Below are positions 60,203 to 64,000 of a stretch of DNA of 64,000 bases, in pieces. The stretch is from Rhodobacter calidifons (lineage in GTDB: Bacteria > Pseudomonadota > Alphaproteobacteria > Rhodobacterales > Rhodobacteraceae). Position 1 is the first letter of the stretch. Each line of letters opens with the position of its first letter. Made by a program: the position numbers and the translations under genes. Below the pieces are notes generated by a model. That model was given only the letters and a program-made list of their open reading frames with translations. It ran no database searches and was not told the origin of the DNA. The stretch lies in NCBI RefSeq assembly GCF_011174775.1, contig NZ_JAANHS010000001.1, forward strand, positions 124,001 to 188,000, written 5' to 3'.

Positions 60203-62542
60203 ATGACCATCAAGGAAATCTTCGACAGCATGGCCTACGGCCCCGCCCCCGAAAGCGCCGCCGAGGCCCTCGCCTGGATCGCCAGCCACAACGCCACCTT
60301 CGGCCATTACATCGACGGCAGCTTCACCGCGCCCGGGCAGACCTTCATCACCCGCAACCCCGCCACCGGCCAGCCCCTCGCCCAGGTCACCCAGGGCACC
60401 GCCGAGGACGTGGCCCGCGCGGTGGAAGCCGCCCGCCGTGCCCAGCCGAAATGGGCGCGCCTGCCCGCCTTCCGCCGGGCCGAATACCTCTACGCCCTCG
60501 CCCGCCTGGTCCAGAAACATTCCCGCCTTTTCGCGGTACTCGAGACCCTCGACAACGGCAAGCCGATCCGCGAGTCCCGCGACATCGACATCCCGCTGGT
60601 CGCCCGCCACTTCTCCTACCACGCAGGGTTGGCCCAACTCCTGCCATCCGAACACCCCGACCTCGCGCCCCTCGGCGTCTGCGGCGCGATCATCCCCTGG
60701 AACTTCCCGCTCCTGATGCTCGCCTGGAAGGTCGCCCCGGCGCTGGCCGCCGGGAACACCGTCGTCCTCAAACCCGCCGAATACACCCCCCTCACCGCCC
60801 TCCTCTTCGCCGACATCAGCCGCGAGGCAGGCCTTCCGAAGGGCGTCCTCAACATCGTCACCGGCGACGGCAGCACCGGCGCGGCCCTCGTCGATGCCCC
60901 CGTGGACAAGATCGCCTTCACTGGCTCCACCTCGGTCGGCAAACGCATCCGCGAGGCCACCGCAGGCACCGGCAAGGCCCTCACCTTGGAGCTTGGCGGC
61001 AAGAGCCCCTACATCGTCTTCGACGACGCCGACCTCGACTCCGCCGTCGAGGGTCTCGTCGATGCCATCTGGTTCAACCAGGGCCAGGTCTGCTGCGCCG
61101 GGTCCCGCCTCCTCGTCCAGGAAGGCGTGGCCCCCCGCTTCTACGACAAGCTCAAACGCCGGATGGACGGCCTGCGGGTCGGCGACCCCCTCGACAAATG
61201 CATCGACATCGGCGCCATCGTCGACCCTATCCAGCTCGACACCATCACCCGCCTCGTCCAGGACAACCCCGAGGGCGAGCACTATCAGGCCCCCTGCCCG
61301 CTGCCCGCGCAGGGCTGCTTCTACCCGCCCACCCTCATCACCGGCCTCGGCACCGCCTCCCCCCTCATGCAGGAAGAGATCTTCGGCCCGGTGCTGGTCT
61401 CGATGACCTTCCGCACGCCCGAAGAAGCCGTCCAGCTTGCCAACAACACCCGTTACGGCCTCGCCGCGACGGTCTGGACGGAAAACATCAACCTCGCCCT
61501 CGACATCGCCCCCAAACTCAAGGCCGGGGTCGTCTGGATCAACGCCACCAACCTCTTCGACGCCGCCGCAGGCTTCGGGGGCGTCCGTGAATCCGGCTTC
61601 GGTCGCGAAGGCGGGTGGGAGGGCCTGATGGCCTACCTCAAGCCCGCCGCAAGACCCGCCGCCCTGAAACCTGCCGCGCCCATCCCGGCCCCGGCGGACC
61701 CGCAGGTCGATGCCCTCGACCGCACCGCCAAGCTCTATATCGGCGGCAAGCAGACCCGCCCGGACAGCGGCTACTCGCAGCCCGTCTACAGCCCCAAGGG
61801 CCACCTCCTCGGCCATGTCGGCATCGGCAACCGCAAGGACATCCGCAACGCCGTCGAGGCCGCCCATGCCGCCAAAGCCTGGGCGAAAACAACGGCCTAC
61901 AACCGCGCCCAGGTCCTCTACTTCATCGCCGAGAACCTCTCGGCCCGCGCCGCCGAGTTCGCCCGGCGCCTCGAGAACCTCACCGGCAAGCCCGGCGCAG
62001 CCGAGGTGGAGGCCTCCATCCAGCGCCTCTTCACCTATGCCGCCTGGGCCGACAAATACGATGGCGCCGCCAAATCCGTCCCCATCCGCGGCATCGCGCT
62101 GGCGATGAACGAACCCGTCGGCGTGATCGGCGCGCTCCTCCCGGACGAATGCCCCCTCCTCGGCCTCATCTCCGTCATGGCCCCCGCCATCGCCATGGGC
62201 AACACGGTGGTCCTCGTCCCCGGCCAACACCCCCTCGCCGCCACCGATTTCTACCAGGTCCTCGACACCTCCGACGTGCCCGCAGGGGTCATCAACATCG
62301 TCACCGGCCCCGCCCCCGACCTCGCCAAATCCCTCGCCGGCCACATGGACGTGGATGCGGTGTGGAGCTTCTCCTCCCACCCCCTCTCCGCCCTGATCGA
62401 GCGCGAGGCCGCCGGCAACCTGAAACGCACCTGGGTCAACCACGGCAGGGCGCGCGACTGGCTTTCCCCCAGCTCCGAGGGCCGGACCTTCCTGGCCCAG
62501 GCGACCGAGATCAAGACCGTCTGGGTTCCGTATGGGGAGTGA
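60203..62542 (+). CDS. ALDH16-type two-domain aldehyde dehydrogenase
   Basis: The 779-residue protein contains a full ALDH domain (about 1-490) with PWNFPLLML, the general base in LELGGKSP near 264 and the nucleophile in NQGQVCCAGS at about 297-298. A second, incomplete ALDH-like domain (about 510-779) follows, with GVIGALLPDECPLLGL and PAGVINIVTG but no nucleophilic Cys. This is the layout of the bacterial ALDH16 family. Linkage to deoC suggests acetaldehyde to acetate in deoxyribose use. The ATG is followed by the family N-terminus MTIKEIFDSM. Confidence 0.93.
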   Translation: MTIKEIFDSMAYGPAPESAAEALAWIASHNATFGHYIDGSFTAPGQTFITRNPATGQPLAQVTQGTAEDVARAVEAARRAQPKWARLPAFRRAEYLYALARLVQKHSRLFAVLETLDNGKPIRESRDIDIPLVARHFSYHAGLAQLLPSEHPDLAPLGVCGAIIPWNFPLLMLAWKVAPALAAGNTVVLKPAEYTPLTALLFADISREAGLPKGVLNIVTGDGSTGAALVDAPVDKIAFTGSTSVGKRIREATAGTGKALTLELGGKSPYIVFDDADLDSAVEGLVDAIWFNQGQVCCAGSRLLVQEGVAPRFYDKLKRRMDGLRVGDPLDKCIDIGAIVDPIQLDTITRLVQDNPEGEHYQAPCPLPAQGCFYPPTLITGLGTASPLMQEEIFGPVLVSMTFRTPEEAVQLANNTRYGLAATVWTENINLALDIAPKLKAGVVWINATNLFDAAAGFGGVRESGFGREGGWEGLMAYLKPAARPAALKPAAPIPAPADPQVDALDRTAKLYIGGKQTRPDSGYSQPVYSPKGHLLGHVGIGNRKDIRNAVEAAHAAKAWAKTTAYNRAQVLYFIAENLSARAAEFARRLENLTGKPGAAEVEASIQRLFTYAAWADKYDGAAKSVPIRGIALAMNEPVGVIGALLPDECPLLGLISVMAPAIAMGNTVVLVPGQHPLAATDFYQVLDTSDVPAGVINIVTGPAPDLAKSLAGHMDVDAVWSFSSHPLSALIEREAAGNLKRTWVNHGRARDWLSPSSEGRTFLAQATEIKTVWVPYGE

Positions 62543-62561
62543 GGGCGGTCACCCCGCGCTC

Positions 62562-62598
62562 CCCTCCCCCCTCGTGGGGGAGGGCTAGGATGGGGGGC
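62562..62598. repeat. REP-like element, family C copy 4
   Basis: Arms CCCTCCCCC (62562-62570) and GGGGGAGGG (62576-62584) with tail CTAGGATGGGGGGC. It is 20 bases after the ALDH16 stop. Confidence 0.82.
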
Positions 62599-62612
62599 CG
62601 CCCCAAACGTAG

Positions 62613-62683
62613 GTCGGGGTTCACCCCGACTCTTTCTCCCCAACTTCTCCTTCTTCGTCAGATTTGCCCAAAGCAAATCTGAC
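62613..62683 (+). terminator. Two hairpins downstream of the ALDH16 gene
   Basis: The first has arms GTCGGGG (62613-62619) and CCCCGAC (62624-62630), followed by TCTTTCT. The second has arms GTCAGATTTGC (62657-62667) and GCAAATCTGAC (62673-62683). The T-rich run after the first makes it the likelier terminator. Confidence 0.65.
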
Positions 62684-62900
62684 CGCGCCCGACCCGCCCC
62701 CCGGGGGCGGGCGCGATATATCGCTCCCACCCCCGCGTGCCGGTCGCGGTCAGCCTTGCACCCTGGCCAGATCCGTTAGTCTCTCTAGACCTTTGACTTA
62801 AGCGGGCCGACACAGTTCATTCCCCTTTCGTTCTGTCGCCTCTTGAAAAGTTGATCGTCCGTTACCTTATCGGACAGATGGCAACACCTCGGGGTAGAAA

Positions 62901-63455
62901 ATGAAACTTTCGGACGGCGAGAAAATCATCATCGCTTTGCTTGCAGACATCCACAAGGGTCTGAAGATTGAAGGCGAAATAGACGTGAAGGGGCTCATGG
63001 CTGCGATCTACGGCGGTCACCTTTGGAGCCTGAAGTGGGACTGGACCGGACTTCTGCACGACTATGAAGCAGACCCGGCAGTGGTTTCCCAAACTACCGA
63101 CATTTTGGTCATGTGGTCATTTCTTGAACAGAGCTTTGCCAACTTGTCAGACGATGACAAAGCGAAGGTTTGCGCAGCAAACCACGGCGACGCTCCGAAG
63201 TTTCCGGGCTTCGACGGGAACAATGAAGATCACTACGGCGTCGCCAAGCACCTAATCAATGAAATGGGCCGGTTTCAGAACTTCAAGGACCATTACTTGA
63301 ATTCGCACTCGCAGCGGCTGGACAACTATCTTCTGATGTTCCGGGTCTTTGATCCGATCCGCGACACCGTGGGGCTGCGACCCAACGTCCAGATGACGGC
63401 GGATGAAATCATCTCCGTCCTGCAAGCTGCTTACCCCGCTCAGGCGGTCGCGTAG
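62901..63455 (+). CDS. YfbU-family protein
   Basis: The 184-residue protein matches the YfbU family (PF03887), chiefly in FPGFDGNNEDHYGVAKHLIN and NEMGRFQNFKDHYLNSHSQRLDNYLLMF. The function of the family is not settled; members can be encoded near mobile or stress-related genes. The gene is clearly less GC-rich than its neighbours, suggesting transfer. It stands alone between the ALDH16 and YqgE genes. Confidence 0.8.
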   Translation: MKLSDGEKIIIALLADIHKGLKIEGEIDVKGLMAAIYGGHLWSLKWDWTGLLHDYEADPAVVSQTTDILVMWSFLEQSFANLSDDDKAKVCAANHGDAPKFPGFDGNNEDHYGVAKHLINEMGRFQNFKDHYLNSHSQRLDNYLLMFRVFDPIRDTVGLRPNVQMTADEIISVLQAAYPAQAVA

Positions 63456-63672
63456 AGGCTTCGCGGAAAATCTCACTACAGTCTCACTAGGGGCGTTGGA
63501 GTCGATCTATCTGACGCCCCGATTCGCGCCCCAAGGTTAACGCCTCCCCCGCCCGCCGAGCGTCTGGACAGATTCCAGACGCATGCCAGACGGATTCCAT
63601 ACCGTTAACCTCCCGGAAATCCCCCGGATCAACCCAGCGTTCCCAACCCCTTACCCGGAGTCCCTTGCGGTC

Positions 63673-64000
63673 TCAGGCCCGCCCCGCCGCCGCACTCAGG
63701 GTCAAGGGATCAATCCCCATCCCCCGCAGCGCCTCCGACCATTTCACCCGGTCATCCGAGCCGAACACCAACCCCTCCGGCGCATCAGAAGTCAGCCAGT
63801 CGTTCCGCGCGATCTCGGCCTCCAGCTGCCCCGGCCCCCAGCCGGAATATCCCAGCGCCAGCAAGGCCTTACCGGGGCCACCCCCGGAAGCCAAAGCCTC
63901 CAGCACGTTGATCGTCGCGGTCATCTCCAGGCCCCCCGGCACCTGCATCGTGCCCTCGCCCGCAGGCCGCCAGTCGGCCGAGTGCAGCACGAACCCCCGC
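63673..64000 (-). CDS. YqgE/AlgH-family protein (partial, 5' end outside the window)
   Basis: The visible 109 residues end the protein and include RGFVLHSADW, the ALLALGYSGWGPGQLEAEIARNDWL segment and the C-terminal FGSDDRVKWSEALRGMGIDP, all typical of the UPF0301 YqgE/AlgH family. The frame stays open to the window edge, so the start lies beyond 64000. The molecular role of the family is unsettled; in Pseudomonas AlgH affects alginate expression. Confidence 0.92.
   Translation of the reverse strand, partial: RGFVLHSADWRPAGEGTMQVPGGLEMTATINVLEALASGGGPGKALLALGYSGWGPGQLEAEIARNDWLTSDAPEGLVFGSDDRVKWSEALRGMGIDPLTLSAAAGRA

Larger units (their letters stand above)
62543..62900. other. 358-base gap: REP-like element, two hairpins, then an AT-richer stretch
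   Basis: After the ALDH16 stop come a family C element and two hairpins (below). From about 62770 the composition becomes AT-richer and probably carries the promoter of the YfbU-like gene. I see no coding region in it. Confidence 0.6.

Noticed and set aside
60155-62443. Minus-strand open frame of 762 codons across the ALDH16 gene
   Set aside because: Antisense to a well-conserved dehydrogenase, Gly/Val/Asp-rich without domain features.

Overview
The window is a high-GC, tightly packed stretch of an alphaproteobacterial chromosome. Gene order and protein types (dnaG-rpoD, C-P lyase operon, FrcBCA-type sugar importer, six-gene Mrp/Pha antiporter, DeoC next to an ALDH16-type dehydrogenase) suggest a Rhodobacterales relative; the species cannot be named from the sequence. 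I found no rRNA, tRNA, CRISPR array or transposase gene.

Layout. (1) 1-5154: DNA primase, the housekeeping sigma factor, a Doc-type toxin-antitoxin pair 12 bases behind rpoD, and a small unknown protein. (2) 5184-23585: a very large phosphonate region. It holds a complete C-P lyase set (phnGHIJKLN, phnM, a DUF1045/2H-type protein, the regulator phnF, a hexapeptide acyltransferase), a first ABC importer (phnC, phnD and two phnE), and a second module made of phnD-phnC-phnE-like importer genes, a SAM methyltransferase, a second PhnM-like hydrolase and a PlsC-type acyltransferase. Three promoter regions carry 7-mers repeating every 11 bases in the style of PhoB boxes, so the region is probably phosphate-regulated. 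(3) 23649-28938: a GlxA-type regulator with a flavin monooxygenase, aldehyde dehydrogenase, alpha/beta hydrolase and AA_synth protein, a catabolic set of unknown substrate. (4) 29110-37976: ychF, trpA, an FMN alpha-hydroxy-acid dehydrogenase, a class III aminotransferase with a glutamine-synthetase-like ligase, a CbiX-like chelatase, a Rieske oxygenase and an SGNH hydrolase. (5) 38105-46797: a LacI-regulated sugar or polyol ABC importer with two ATPases, ending in a dihydroxyacetone-kinase-family enzyme. (6) 46850-47512: an AT-richer orphan gene. (7) 47890-52783: a ROK regulator, FucU/RbsD protein and a fructose-type ABC importer. (8) 53094-58942: Mrp/Pha cation/proton antiporter. (9) 59045-64000: deoC, ALDH16, a YfbU-family gene and the end of a YqgE/AlgH gene.

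The least expected feature is a set of dispersed palindromic repeat families (called A to F here) that fill nearly all gaps and in several places have become protein-coding. A twin palindrome encodes the C-terminal tail of PhnJ, a REP-like element lies in frame inside PhnI, a 12-base tandem repeat forms the N-terminus of PhnH, and another element forms the C-terminal tail of the GlxA-type regulator. In the twin-palindrome family the paired structure is kept while the bases differ between copies, as expected if the folded form is what selection or the spreading mechanism recognises.
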